In this document: piece after piece, positions 1 through 8,364 of the stretch | How the letters are laid out: each line of letters begins with the position of its first letter | Position numbering within the stretch: position 1 is the stretch's first letter | Assembly: GCA_046047755.1 (NCBI GenBank) | Contig: JBJOHK010000119.1 | Location: 1 to 10,437, forward strand | DNA from: JALRLA01 sp046047755 | GTDB taxonomy: Bacteria > Bacteroidota > Bacteroidia > NS11-12g > UBA955 | Length of the DNA stretch: 10,437 nucleotides | Direction of reading: 5' to 3' | Program-made: the position numbers and the translations under genes | Notes under the pieces: model-generated | Database searches by the model: none | Told to the model about the DNA's origin: nothing | Seen by the model: the letters and a program-made list of their open reading frames with translations, nothing else

Positions 1-3
1 AAA

Positions 4-453
4 ATGGCCAAGGTTAAGCGAATAGAGATTGAAAACCGAAAGGCTCGATTCAATTATCACATTGAAGAAACCTATGAGGCGGGTATTTCCTTGACGGGGT
101 CTGAAGTAAAGTCTATACGAGCCCAAAAGGTCAATCTGGGTGAATCGTATGCTTATATGGAAAATGGACAATTGAAAATTCGCGGCATGCACATTTCTGA
201 ATATGAAAATGCTGGTTACAGCGGTCATGAACCCACCCGTGAACGAGTATTATTGTTGAATCGCCGCGAACTGGATCGCATTGATTCCCGCATCAAAACA
301 AAAGGTTATGCGGTATTCCCCATTCGCTTATACGAAAATGATAGGGGCTTTTTCAAACTGGAAATGGGTTTGGGAACGGGTAAGAAAACCTTTGATAAAC
401 GAGAAGACCTAAAGGCCAAAGACATGGAGCGCGATCTGCGTCGTCAGGGTTAA
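4..453 (+). CDS. smpB: SsrA-binding protein SmpB (trans-translation)
   Basis: This 149-residue protein is SmpB, the partner of tmRNA (SsrA) in trans-translation, which frees ribosomes stalled on broken mRNAs and tags the unfinished peptide for degradation. The N-terminal part shows the family signature: an N-R-K-A-R-F-x-Y stretch at residues 11-18 and L-T-G-S-E-V-K-S-I-R at 30-39, followed by the OB-fold core. The C-terminal section has the usual G-K-K-x-x-D-K-R-E motif (about 126-134) and then a short basic tail, which in characterised SmpB proteins enters the empty mRNA channel. The length is normal for the family. The ATG at base 4 fits the usual SmpB N-terminus, but only three bases of upstream sequence are visible, so its promoter cannot be judged. 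Its stop overlaps the stop of the convergent gene by four bases. No tmRNA gene is seen in the window. Confidence 0.97.
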   Translation: MAKVKRIEIENRKARFNYHIEETYEAGISLTGSEVKSIRAQKVNLGESYAYMENGQLKIRGMHISEYENAGYSGHEPTRERVLLLNRRELDRIDSRIKTKGYAVFPIRLYENDRGFFKLEMGLGTGKKTFDKREDLKAKDMERDLRRQG

Positions 454-938
454 AACCCTTCAATGGGCAGGTGACAGCGCTCGTGTAAGTAGCGCATTTG
501 GGGCTTGTCCCAGCGGCGTTTTTTGGTGTGGTTTCGGTAGCCATCAAGCATGCTAGCCATATTCTCGCAATCGTTCAAAGCATAGTAGCACAATGCGGCG
601 TTCCAATAGGCCGTAGAGAATTCAGGGTCAAACCATACGGCTTGCTGAAAGTGCTGTATGGCCTGGTTGGCTTCTGCTTTTCGGTGGTTGCGCAAGAAGT
701 TGCGGTAATAGCACCAACCCATATCTTCATGCCAAACAGCTCGACTGGCGTTGTCCATGCTGTCGGGCGAAAAGGAAGCTACGCGCATGTGAGTTTCGGG
801 TATGAGGCTATCTCCAAAGGCCTTTGAATTTTCTTTTAATAATCCGACCCGCCAATCCAAATAGGTCGATTGCTGTGCCTTAATGCAGCCAGAGGTGAGT
901 GCCAAAAAGAAGATCAGGATATGCTGGATTCGTGACAT
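450..938 (-). CDS. Small exported TPR-like protein, possible lipoprotein
   Basis: I recognise no named family for this 162-residue protein. It begins with a signal-like segment: a short polar N-terminus, then hydrophobic residues 7-14, then L-T-S-G-C ending at Cys18. This resembles a lipobox, but Thr replaces the preferred Leu/Val/Ile at -3, so lipidation is uncertain; cleavage by signal peptidase I near A21 is an alternative. The body is helical and rich in Trp, Tyr and Ala. Residues about 90-125 (including A-I-x-H-F-x-x-A at 93-100, then D-P-x-F-x-x-A-Y-W-N-A-A) read as one clear tetratricopeptide unit with a weaker helix pair beside it, suggesting a protein-binding role in the envelope. 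It is last in the hydrolase-menD-TPR operon, and its ATG lies inside the 3' end of menD (25-base overlap), suggesting translational coupling. Its stop overlaps that of smpB. The reading frame is probably real, but the function is unknown. Confidence 0.8.
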   Translation of the reverse strand: MSRIQHILIFFLALTSGCIKAQQSTYLDWRVGLLKENSKAFGDSLIPETHMRVASFSPDSMDNASRAVWHEDMGWCYYRNFLRNHRKAEANQAIQHFQQAVWFDPEFSTAYWNAALCYYALNDCENMASMLDGYRNHTKKRRWDKPQMRYLHERCHLPIEGF

Positions 939-2512
939 GGTATTTCAACTACGCGTAAACCTTGGCCAGCTGGCAAATGGATGCATTCAGCCGCGCTGCA
1001 GCGAAGATAGGAAACCCCGTATTGATCGCACAAAGCTTTCAAATTGAGTTGATGGGGGCTGCTGATTCGCTCTTGCAAGGCCTTCCAGTTTCCAGGGCCT
1101 TCCAGTTGTTCAAAAATGCGTCCGCCGCCGTTGTTTAATACCCAAATATTCAGGTTTTTTGGCTGCGGATTCGCCCAAAGGCCATGCTGGTCGTAAATGA
1201 ACGATACATCTCCTAGCAATAAGACATGTTCTTTGTTGGGCATTGCCAGAGCGGCCCCAATAGCGGTACTCAAACTTCCATCAATGCCGCTGGTTCCTCG
1301 ATTGCTGCGCACTTCGCAGTTGAGTTTTCCAAACCATGACGCATAGCGAATGGGCATGGAATTGCCAAGGTGCAGAACGCAATTGGAAGAAAGGGATTGC
1401 AATAATATTTGGGCTTGCGCATATTCATGGGGGCGTTTCCCTTCTAGGGCTTTTGCCGCTTGAGATTCTGTCTGCCAAAGGGTTCCGAAGCTGTATTCCT
1501 GCGGTAGGATGGCATCAAGGGCGGCTAGAAAATCAATTTCATAGTGACACTTGTGCTCCAGGTTGGTTCCAAATGGATGGCCGATTTCCGTTTCGGAGCT
1601 GATGTGCCAGTGAGGCAACTTCAGGCCGCGCAAAGCCTTGTGCAGGGGTTTGGACAGATTGCTGAGGCCCATGGTGATCAGCAAGTCTGGTCGCCGTTCT
1701 TCGGGCCAATCAGGGTATTGAGTCATCAATCGCTCCCAGGGGCCACTGCTTTGTTCCTGGTGTTGGCTGCAGACGTCGGCCCAAATCGCTAAGCGTCCTT
1801 TCAGTGAATCCAAGGCCTGTCTTCTTTCCGTTTGGGGGATCATCTGGCCCAAAACCAGCGCAATGCGTGAGTAGGGGGTAAGTGCCTGCCGTAACTTTTC
1901 TTCATGTACCGGCTCAGCACTGGGTTTGCTCCACACATAGGGCTTTGGTGTGTAGGCCTGAGCCTCGTGGTTTTGAATCTCTTCGTATAGCGGTTCCCGC
2001 AACGGGAAATTGACATGAACGGGGCCTGCAATAGGGTATTGACTACGGGTAATCGCTTTATGAAAGATTCCTTCTATGCGATCAAATTGTTCCAGTCGGT
2101 CTAAGTCGTCGGGCATTCTCCATTCGCCTCGAACGTGTCGGTGAAATAGACCGTCTTGACGTATGGTTTGCCCCATCCAATTGTCTAGGGCTTCAATGGG
2201 TCGATCGGCTGAGACCAAAAGCAATGGAATGCGTTGATAATAGGCCTCAGCACAAGCGGCTAACCAATTGGCGGCCGCTGTACCACTGGTGCACAATACG
2301 CCACAAGGGTAATTCAATTGTTGAGCCATGCCCATGGCCATATAGGCGGCACTTCGTTCGTCTACCTGTTCATGCAATTGAAAAAAAGGACGTCGCATCA
2401 GTGCGGCGAGCAGGGGGGCATTTCGTGAGCCAGGGCTATATACCCAGTGGGAAATGCCGCATTCTTCCACGATGGCGGCCCAAGCATCCAAATGCAATCG
2501 CAATACATTCAT
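914..2512 (-). CDS. menD: SEPHCHC synthase MenD (menaquinone biosynthesis)
   Basis: This 532-residue protein is MenD, a thiamine-diphosphate enzyme that joins isochorismate to the succinic semialdehyde unit derived from 2-oxoglutarate, releasing CO2 and forming 2-succinyl-5-enolpyruvyl-6-hydroxy-3-cyclohexene-1-carboxylate. This is the first committed step of classical menaquinone synthesis in the cytoplasm. Visible family marks are S-P-G-S-R-N-A-P-L (26-34), V-D-E-R-S-A-A-Y (50-57) with the likely cofactor-activating Glu52, C-T-S-G-T-A-A-A-N (74-82), S-A-D-R-P (101-105), S-N-R-G-T-S-G-I-D-G (403-412), and the ThDP/metal segment beginning G-D-V-S-F at 434 and reaching N-N-G-G-G around 460-464. 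The length is slightly below the roughly 556 residues of the E. coli enzyme but complete. The ATG is three bases after the stop of the MBL hydrolase gene, so it is almost certainly co-transcribed with it. No other men gene lies in the window. Confidence 0.96.
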   Translation of the reverse strand: MNVLRLHLDAWAAIVEECGISHWVYSPGSRNAPLLAALMRRPFFQLHEQVDERSAAYMAMGMAQQLNYPCGVLCTSGTAAANWLAACAEAYYQRIPLLLVSADRPIEALDNWMGQTIRQDGLFHRHVRGEWRMPDDLDRLEQFDRIEGIFHKAITRSQYPIAGPVHVNFPLREPLYEEIQNHEAQAYTPKPYVWSKPSAEPVHEEKLRQALTPYSRIALVLGQMIPQTERRQALDSLKGRLAIWADVCSQHQEQSSGPWERLMTQYPDWPEERRPDLLITMGLSNLSKPLHKALRGLKLPHWHISSETEIGHPFGTNLEHKCHYEIDFLAALDAILPQEYSFGTLWQTESQAAKALEGKRPHEYAQAQILLQSLSSNCVLHLGNSMPIRYASWFGKLNCEVRSNRGTSGIDGSLSTAIGAALAMPNKEHVLLLGDVSFIYDQHGLWANPQPKNLNIWVLNNGGGRIFEQLEGPGNWKALQERISSPHQLNLKALCDQYGVSYLRCSAAECIHLPAGQGLRVVEIPCHESSIS

Positions 2513-2515
2513 GGC

Positions 2516-3163
2516 TTAGTGTAGGTGATCAAAGAACGGATTTTTTTCCTTTTCATGTCCAACACTAGTAGCGGGGCCATGGCCCGGATGAAGTGTGTAT
2601 TCGTCAGCCAAACTGAACAATTGTTGCTCAATGGAGCTAAGCAATTGGTCGTGGTTGCCTCCAGGTAAATCGGTTCTGCCGATGCTGCCGGCAAAAAGGG
2701 TATCGCCGACTATGGCCCATTTCTCCTTGTGGTTGCAAAAGACCACATGCCCAGGGGCATGCCCGGGAACAAATCGAACTTCTAATTCTTGCTGGCCAAT
2801 TGTTAGGTATTGGCCGTGCTGCAATTCATGGTCGGGTAGAGGAGACTCGTGGTAATTGAGGTTCCACACAGCCGCCATAGCCTTGCTGCGCTCAATCATG
2901 GGTAGGTCAGATGGGTGCAAATAGTAGGGGACCTTGTAGGTGTCCAAGAACCACTGGTTGCCAAAAATATGATCGATATGGGCATGGGTTCCCCATAACC
3001 CTGTGGGACTTAGGTTATTCGTTGATAGAAAATGCCGCAATTCCTCTTGCTCTCTTCTATCATACATGCCGGCGTCAATCACTGCACATTCACGACTGTC
3101 TTCGCACCACAATACATAGGTGTTTTCTTGCAAGGGATTGAAGGTGAAACGCTGAATATGCAT
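2516..3163 (-). CDS. MBL-fold metallo-hydrolase, glyoxalase II-like
   Basis: This 215-residue protein belongs to the metallo-beta-lactamase superfamily, in the group related to hydroxyacylglutathione hydrolase (GloB) and the short YcbL-type proteins. The metal-binding set is complete: T-H-A-H-I-D-H (59-65, with His60, His62, Asp64 and His65), G-H-A-P-G-H (134-139, His139), G-D-T-L-F (153-157, Asp154) and H-P-G-H-G (192-196, His195). G-R-T-D-L-P-G-G (162-169) is typical of this subgroup. A binuclear Zn/Fe site and thioester or related hydrolysis are therefore expected, but the substrate cannot be read from the sequence. The protein lacks the long C-terminal substrate-binding domain of classical GloB. 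It is first in an operon with menD (3-base gap). A role in thioester handling near menaquinone synthesis is conceivable but is only a guess. A strong -7 box lies four bases before the ATG. Confidence 0.93.
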   Translation of the reverse strand: MHIQRFTFNPLQENTYVLWCEDSRECAVIDAGMYDRREQEELRHFLSTNNLSPTGLWGTHAHIDHIFGNQWFLDTYKVPYYLHPSDLPMIERSKAMAAVWNLNYHESPLPDHELQHGQYLTIGQQELEVRFVPGHAPGHVVFCNHKEKWAIVGDTLFAGSIGRTDLPGGNHDQLLSSIEQQLFSLADEYTLHPGHGPATSVGHEKEKNPFFDHLH

Positions 3164-3167
3164 GGGG

Positions 3168-3175
3168 CAAAGATA
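3168..3175 (-). promoter_or_regulatory. -7 promoter element for the MBL-menD-TPR operon
   Basis: On the minus strand this reads TATCTTTG, an exact match to the Bacteroidota -7 consensus TAnnTTTG. Only four bases (CCCC) separate it from the ATG at 3163, so the transcript would have almost no leader. A TTG that could act as the -33 element lies at 3198-3200 with a 22-base spacer, at the long edge of what is accepted. The element match is seen directly; its activity is inferred. Confidence 0.65.
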
Positions 3176-3176
3176 G

Positions 3177-3192
3177 GCCTTGCGGGCAAGGC
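3177..3192. promoter_or_regulatory. Perfect 7-bp-arm palindrome in the promoter spacer
   Basis: GCCTTGC, two bases, then GCAAGGC form a perfect dyad of 16 bases. It sits exactly between the candidate -33 (3198-3200) and -7 (3168-3175) elements of the hydrolase-menD operon. The position suits an operator for a dimeric repressor. The two-base loop is too tight for an ideal RNA hairpin, although a six-pair stem with a four-base loop is possible, so a second terminator hairpin is the alternative reading. Which protein would bind is unknown. Confidence 0.4.
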
Positions 3193-3198
3193 GAACAC

Positions 3199-3224
3199 AA
3201 AAACGCCCGGGCTTCGCCCGGGCG
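3199..3224 (-). terminator. Intrinsic terminator of lpdA
   Basis: On the minus strand a perfect nine-pair GC-rich stem (CGCCCGGGC / GCCCGGGCG, 3204-3224) closes a GAA loop and runs straight into TTTTTGTG. This is a classic rho-independent terminator placed about 75 bases after the lpdA stop and before the next gene. The opposite strand lacks a T-tract, so it acts in one direction only. The last T's plus G also form the candidate -33 box of the following operon. Confidence 0.88.
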
Positions 3225-3297
3225 CCATACTCCCCAAAGGGGACTCATATTTATTGTTCAGCGGTCTAGAGGAATAAGCTCCGAGACCAGGCGTTGC

Positions 3298-4686
3298 TTA
3301 TAAGTGAATGCACTCGCCGTAAGCCTGTGCTACCGCTTCCATCACCGCTTCGCTCATAGTGGGGTGCGGGTGAACCGACTTCAAAATCTCCAAACCAGTG
3401 GTCTCCAAATTGCGGGCTACAACGGCTTCGATGATCATATCGGTAACGCCTTCTCCTACCATGTGGCAGCCCAGCCATTCGCCGTATTTCTTGTCGAAAA
3501 TAACCTTGACGAAACCTTCTTTGTGGCCACCCGCGCTCGCTTTTCCGCTCGCGCTGAAGGGGAATTTACCGACCATGATGTCCATGCCTTTTTCTTTGGC
3601 TTGGGCTTCGGTCAAACCTACGCTGGCTACCTCAGGGTGTGTGTAGGTGCAACCTGGAATGTTGCCATAGTTCAAGGGCTCAGGATGGTGACCACAAATG
3701 GCCTCCACGCAAATGATGCCTTCGGCTGAAGCTACGTGAGCCAAAGCTGGACCAGGGACAATATCACCAATGGCATAAACGCCAGGAGCTGTGGTACGGT
3801 AGAACTCGTCAACCTGAACCTTGCCTTTGTCGTGCTTTACACCCATTTCATCCAAGCCTAAGTTTTCCAAATTGGTTTGAACACCGGCTGCGCTCAACAC
3901 GATATCGCACTCGAGCATTTGCTCTCCGCTTGCCGTTTTTACCGTTACGTGGCAACGATTTTTCTTAATGTCAACCTTTTCTACGCTGCTCTTGGTCATG
4001 ATTTCGATGCCGCGCTTCTTGTAGGTCATTTGCATGGTACGGCTCACCTCTTCGTCTTCGATGGGGAGAATGCGGTCCATGAATTCTACGATGGTGACTT
4101 TGGTGCCAATGCTAGAATAGAAATAGGCGAATTCCATTCCAATAGCGCCGCTGCCAATGATGACCATTTCCTTTGGCTGTTTGGGCAGAACCATAGCTTC
4201 GCGGTAGCCGATAACGTGGGTGCCGTCAATTTTTACATTGGGCAATTCACGGGAACGAGCTCCGGTAGCCAAAATGATGTGGTCGGCTTCTACGGTAGAG
4301 GTTGAGCCATCAGCGGCACTAACCTGAATCTTGCCTTTACCCGCCAATTTGGCGGCTCCAGAAATGACTTCAACCTTGTTCTTCTTGAGCAAGAAAGTCA
4401 CGCCTTTGCTCATGCCTGAAGCTACATCGCGGCTGCGTTTTACCATGCCGTCGAAATCAGCTTTATGTCCACTCACGCTGATGCCATAATCGGCAGCGTG
4501 GTTGATGTAGTCAAATACTTGGGCTGATTTTAGCAATGCCTTGGTAGGGATACATCCCCAGTTCAAGCATACGCCACCCAATTCCGCCTTTTCAATAATG
4601 GCGACTTTCTTTCCCAATTGAGAAGCGCGAATGGCGGCAACATAGCCTCCAGGTCCGCTTCCGATAACAACAATATCAAATTTCAT
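3298..4686 (-). CDS. lpdA: Dihydrolipoyl dehydrogenase (E3 subunit)
   Basis: This 462-residue flavoprotein reoxidises the dihydrolipoyl groups of 2-oxo-acid dehydrogenase complexes (pyruvate, 2-oxoglutarate, branched-chain) or the glycine cleavage system, passing electrons through a redox disulfide and FAD to NAD+. The FAD-binding G-S-G-P-G-G lies at 9-14 and the active disulfide is C-L-N-W-G-C (Cys40, Cys45). A second nucleotide fold (I-I-G-S-G-A-I-G-M-E) lies in the middle, followed by a third FAD contact, A-I-G-D-I. The C-terminal dimer interface has H-P-H-P-T-M-S-E with the catalytic His441 and Glu446. The length is typical. It is not next to E1 or E2 genes, so it is probably the shared E3. 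It lies 36 bases after typA but has its own -7 box in that gap and a strong terminator after it, so it can be expressed alone. Confidence 0.97.
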   Translation of the reverse strand: MKFDIVVIGSGPGGYVAAIRASQLGKKVAIIEKAELGGVCLNWGCIPTKALLKSAQVFDYINHAADYGISVSGHKADFDGMVKRSRDVASGMSKGVTFLLKKNKVEVISGAAKLAGKGKIQVSAADGSTSTVEADHIILATGARSRELPNVKIDGTHVIGYREAMVLPKQPKEMVIIGSGAIGMEFAYFYSSIGTKVTIVEFMDRILPIEDEEVSRTMQMTYKKRGIEIMTKSSVEKVDIKKNRCHVTVKTASGEQMLECDIVLSAAGVQTNLENLGLDEMGVKHDKGKVQVDEFYRTTAPGVYAIGDIVPGPALAHVASAEGIICVEAICGHHPEPLNYGNIPGCTYTHPEVASVGLTEAQAKEKGMDIMVGKFPFSASGKASAGGHKEGFVKVIFDKKYGEWLGCHMVGEGVTDMIIEAVVARNLETTGLEILKSVHPHPTMSEAVMEAVAQAYGECIHL

Positions 4687-4702
4687 GAGACGAAGTAGAT
4701 GT

Positions 4703-4710
4703 CAAAGATA
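4703..4710 (-). promoter_or_regulatory. -7 promoter element for lpdA
   Basis: The minus strand reads TATCTTTG, identical to the element before the MBL hydrolase gene and an exact TAnnTTTG match. It lies 16 bases before the lpdA ATG, inside the 36-base typA-lpdA gap. No TTG is found at a suitable -33 distance (that sequence is the end of typA), so strength is uncertain. It suggests lpdA is not only read through from typA. Confidence 0.55.
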
Positions 4711-4722
4711 ATACTTTCCCGC

Positions 4723-6537
<1,815 letters not shown>

Positions 6538-6649
6538 GTGTGCTAAAAAATTGCGCGAATTTCGGCAGAAAAGCCGGGATTAGGGTCAATTTGCCGTTTC
6601 TTTTAGGTTTCTTTTCAAGGTTTCCCCGGCCAATGCGGGCTTGCATCGC

Positions 6650-6657
6650 TACTTTTG
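6650..6657 (+). promoter_or_regulatory. Candidate -7 element for prfC
   Basis: TACTTTTG matches TAnnTTTG exactly, 63 bases before the prfC ATG. No clear -33 TTG is present at normal spacing. Its end lies in the small palindrome TTTTGCAAAA (6653-6662), whose other half gives a near-match (AAGTTTTG, one mismatch) on the minus strand pointing toward typA. The two divergent promoters might therefore overlap here. This is inference from motif matching only. Confidence 0.4.
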
Positions 6658-6720
6658 CAAAACTTTTTGGGCTGGCTTTTTGCAGATTTCGCCAGAACGA
6701 GGTTCAAAAAGATTGTCCTT

Positions 6721-8310
6721 ATGGCCTACGAAAACGAGATATCCAAGCGAAAGACCTTTGCCATTATTTCCCACCCTGACGCGGGAAAAACGACTTTGAC
6801 CGAGAAGTTTCTTTTGTTTGGCGGGCAGATTCAAACGGCTGGTGCCGTTAAGTCGAACAAAATCACCAAGACCGCGGCTTCCGATTTTATGGAAATTGAA
6901 AAGCAGCGCGGAATTTCGGTGGCGACATCAGTGATGACCTTTCCCTATAAAGGCAAATGGGTGAATATTTTGGATACCCCGGGTCACAAAGACTTTGCTG
7001 AAGATACCTACCGAACCCTTACTGCTGTAGACAGCGTCATATTAGTCATTGACTGCGTCAAAGGGGTAGAGGAACAAACAGAACGCCTCATGGAGGTCTG
7101 CCGCATGCGCAAAACTCCTGTCATTGTATTCATTAACAAGATGGACCGCGATGGTAAAGACCCTTATGAGTTGTTGGAAGAGGTGGAAGAAAAATTAAAC
7201 ATCAAGGTGCATCCGATGAGTTGGCCGATCAATGGAGGTCGCGATTTCAAAGGGGTTTACTTGTTGGCCGACCAAAGTTTGAATTTATTCGAAAGCAGCA
7301 AAACCAAAAAGGCCGATGATGTTATTGCCATTCAAGGCTTGGATGATGCGAAATTGGACCAGATGCTCAACGAGCGCGATGCCAATAAACTTCGCGAAGA
7401 TGCTGAGCTGGTCGATGGTGTCTATGGAGCCTTAAACAAAGAAGACTATTTGAATGCCGATGTGGCTCCTGTATTCTTTGGGTCAGCGTTGAACAACTTT
7501 GGAGTGCAGGAACTGTTGGATACGTTCGTGGAATTAGCGCCGAATCCCTTGGCGCGTCCGACCAATGCCCGAGATGTGGCGCCTGAAGAAGCGAAATTCA
7601 CTGGATTTGTATTCAAGATTCACGCGAATTTGGATCCTCGCCATCGAGATAGAATTGCCTTTTTACGGGTGTGTAGCGGCCGCTTTGAGCGCGGAAAGCC
7701 GTATTCGCATACTCGCTTGGATAAGAATTTTAAGTTCGCCAATCCCTATCTGTTTCTGGCCGATAGCAAGGAGGTGATGGACAACGCCTATCCGGGTGAT
7801 GTCGTGGGATTATACGACACTGGGAACTTCAAAATTGGCGATACCTTGACCGAGGGCGAAAAACTCCAGTTCAAGGGAATTCCAAGCTTCTCTCCTGAAA
7901 TTTTCAAGGAATTGATCAACCTGGACCCTATGAAAAGCAAACAGCTTGAAAAAGGAATCCAACAGTTGACAGATGAAGGATTGGCCTCCTTATTCATTCA
8001 AGAGCCTGGAAGCCGAAAGTTTGTGGGAACCGTTGGAGAATTGCAATTTGAGGTCTTGCAATACCGTTTGGAGCATGAATACGGAGCCAAATGCCGATTT
8101 GAGCCCCGCGCCATTCACAAAGCCTGTTGGATGAGCGGACCTGCCGCTGATTTGGCTGATTTTATGAAATACCGCAGCAACAATATTGCATACGACAAAG
8201 ATCAAAATCCGGTATTCTTGGCTGAGACTGCCTTTATTCTTCGCATGGCCCAAGAGAAATACGAGTCGATTGTATTTCATACGACCAGCGAATTCAAAGT
8301 AGAAGGCTAA
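6721..8310 (+). CDS. prfC: Peptide chain release factor 3 (RF3)
   Basis: This 529-residue protein is RF3, the class II release factor GTPase that ejects RF1/RF2 from the ribosome after peptide release. Motifs of the GTPase domain are S-H-P-D-A-G-K-T (17-24), the switch region ending Q-R-G-I-S-V (62-67), D-T-P-G-H (85-89) and N-K-M-D (139-142). S-H-P-D-A-G-K-T-T-L-T-E-K and M-E-I-E-K-Q-R-G-I-S-V are specific to RF3 rather than EF-G. The length equals that of E. coli RF3. I chose the ATG at 6721, giving M-A-Y-E-N-E-I-S-K-R-K-T-F-A-I. The frame stays open to a TTG at 6655, but the extra 22 residues do not resemble RF3, and a candidate -7 box overlaps that TTG. It is divergent from typA and 54 bases before the pirin gene. 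No convincing terminator follows it, so some read-through into the pirin gene is possible. Confidence 0.96.
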   Translation: MAYENEISKRKTFAIISHPDAGKTTLTEKFLLFGGQIQTAGAVKSNKITKTAASDFMEIEKQRGISVATSVMTFPYKGKWVNILDTPGHKDFAEDTYRTLTAVDSVILVIDCVKGVEEQTERLMEVCRMRKTPVIVFINKMDRDGKDPYELLEEVEEKLNIKVHPMSWPINGGRDFKGVYLLADQSLNLFESSKTKKADDVIAIQGLDDAKLDQMLNERDANKLREDAELVDGVYGALNKEDYLNADVAPVFFGSALNNFGVQELLDTFVELAPNPLARPTNARDVAPEEAKFTGFVFKIHANLDPRHRDRIAFLRVCSGRFERGKPYSHTRLDKNFKFANPYLFLADSKEVMDNAYPGDVVGLYDTGNFKIGDTLTEGEKLQFKGIPSFSPEIFKELINLDPMKSKQLEKGIQQLTDEGLASLFIQEPGSRKFVGTVGELQFEVLQYRLEHEYGAKCRFEPRAIHKACWMSGPAADLADFMKYRSNNIAYDKDQNPVFLAETAFILRMAQEKYESIVFHTTSEFKVEG

Positions 8311-8352
8311 TTTTCTTGATTCAGGTTAAGGGTTTCGCCCTGGGCCCTTGGT

Positions 8353-8360
8353 TATGTTTG
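8353..8360 (+). promoter_or_regulatory. -7 promoter element for the pirin gene
   Basis: TATGTTTG is an exact TAnnTTTG match and lies four bases (TAGC) before the ATG at 8365. It has the same geometry as the element before the MBL hydrolase gene, and predicts a leaderless or nearly leaderless mRNA. There is no TTG at a normal -33 distance; the nearest resemblance is TTTC at 8333-8336. Confidence 0.55.
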
Positions 8361-8364
8361 TAGC

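Noticed and set aside
499..526. Hairpin TGGGG/TCCCA with a later T-run as a terminator for smpB
   Set aside because: The stem is short with a G-T pair, and the six T's come seven bases after it. It also lies within the coding sequence of the opposite gene.
3232..3242. Small CCCC-AAA-GGGG hairpin after lpdA
   Set aside because: It has four to five pairs only and no T-tract. It may add to the terminator next to it but is not a feature on its own.
3877..4305. Plus-strand open frame of 142 codons opposite lpdA
   Set aside because: It is antisense to conserved lpdA motifs, with no promoter or family signature.
6655..6720. Longer prfC start at TTG 6655, adding 22 residues
   Set aside because: The extra residues do not match the RF3 N-terminus, a -7 box overlaps the TTG, and the ATG at 6721 gives the standard start and the normal length.
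8328..8349. AAGGG/CCCTT repeat between prfC and the pirin gene as a terminator
   Set aside because: The loop is 12 bases, the stem is five pairs and no T-tract follows.
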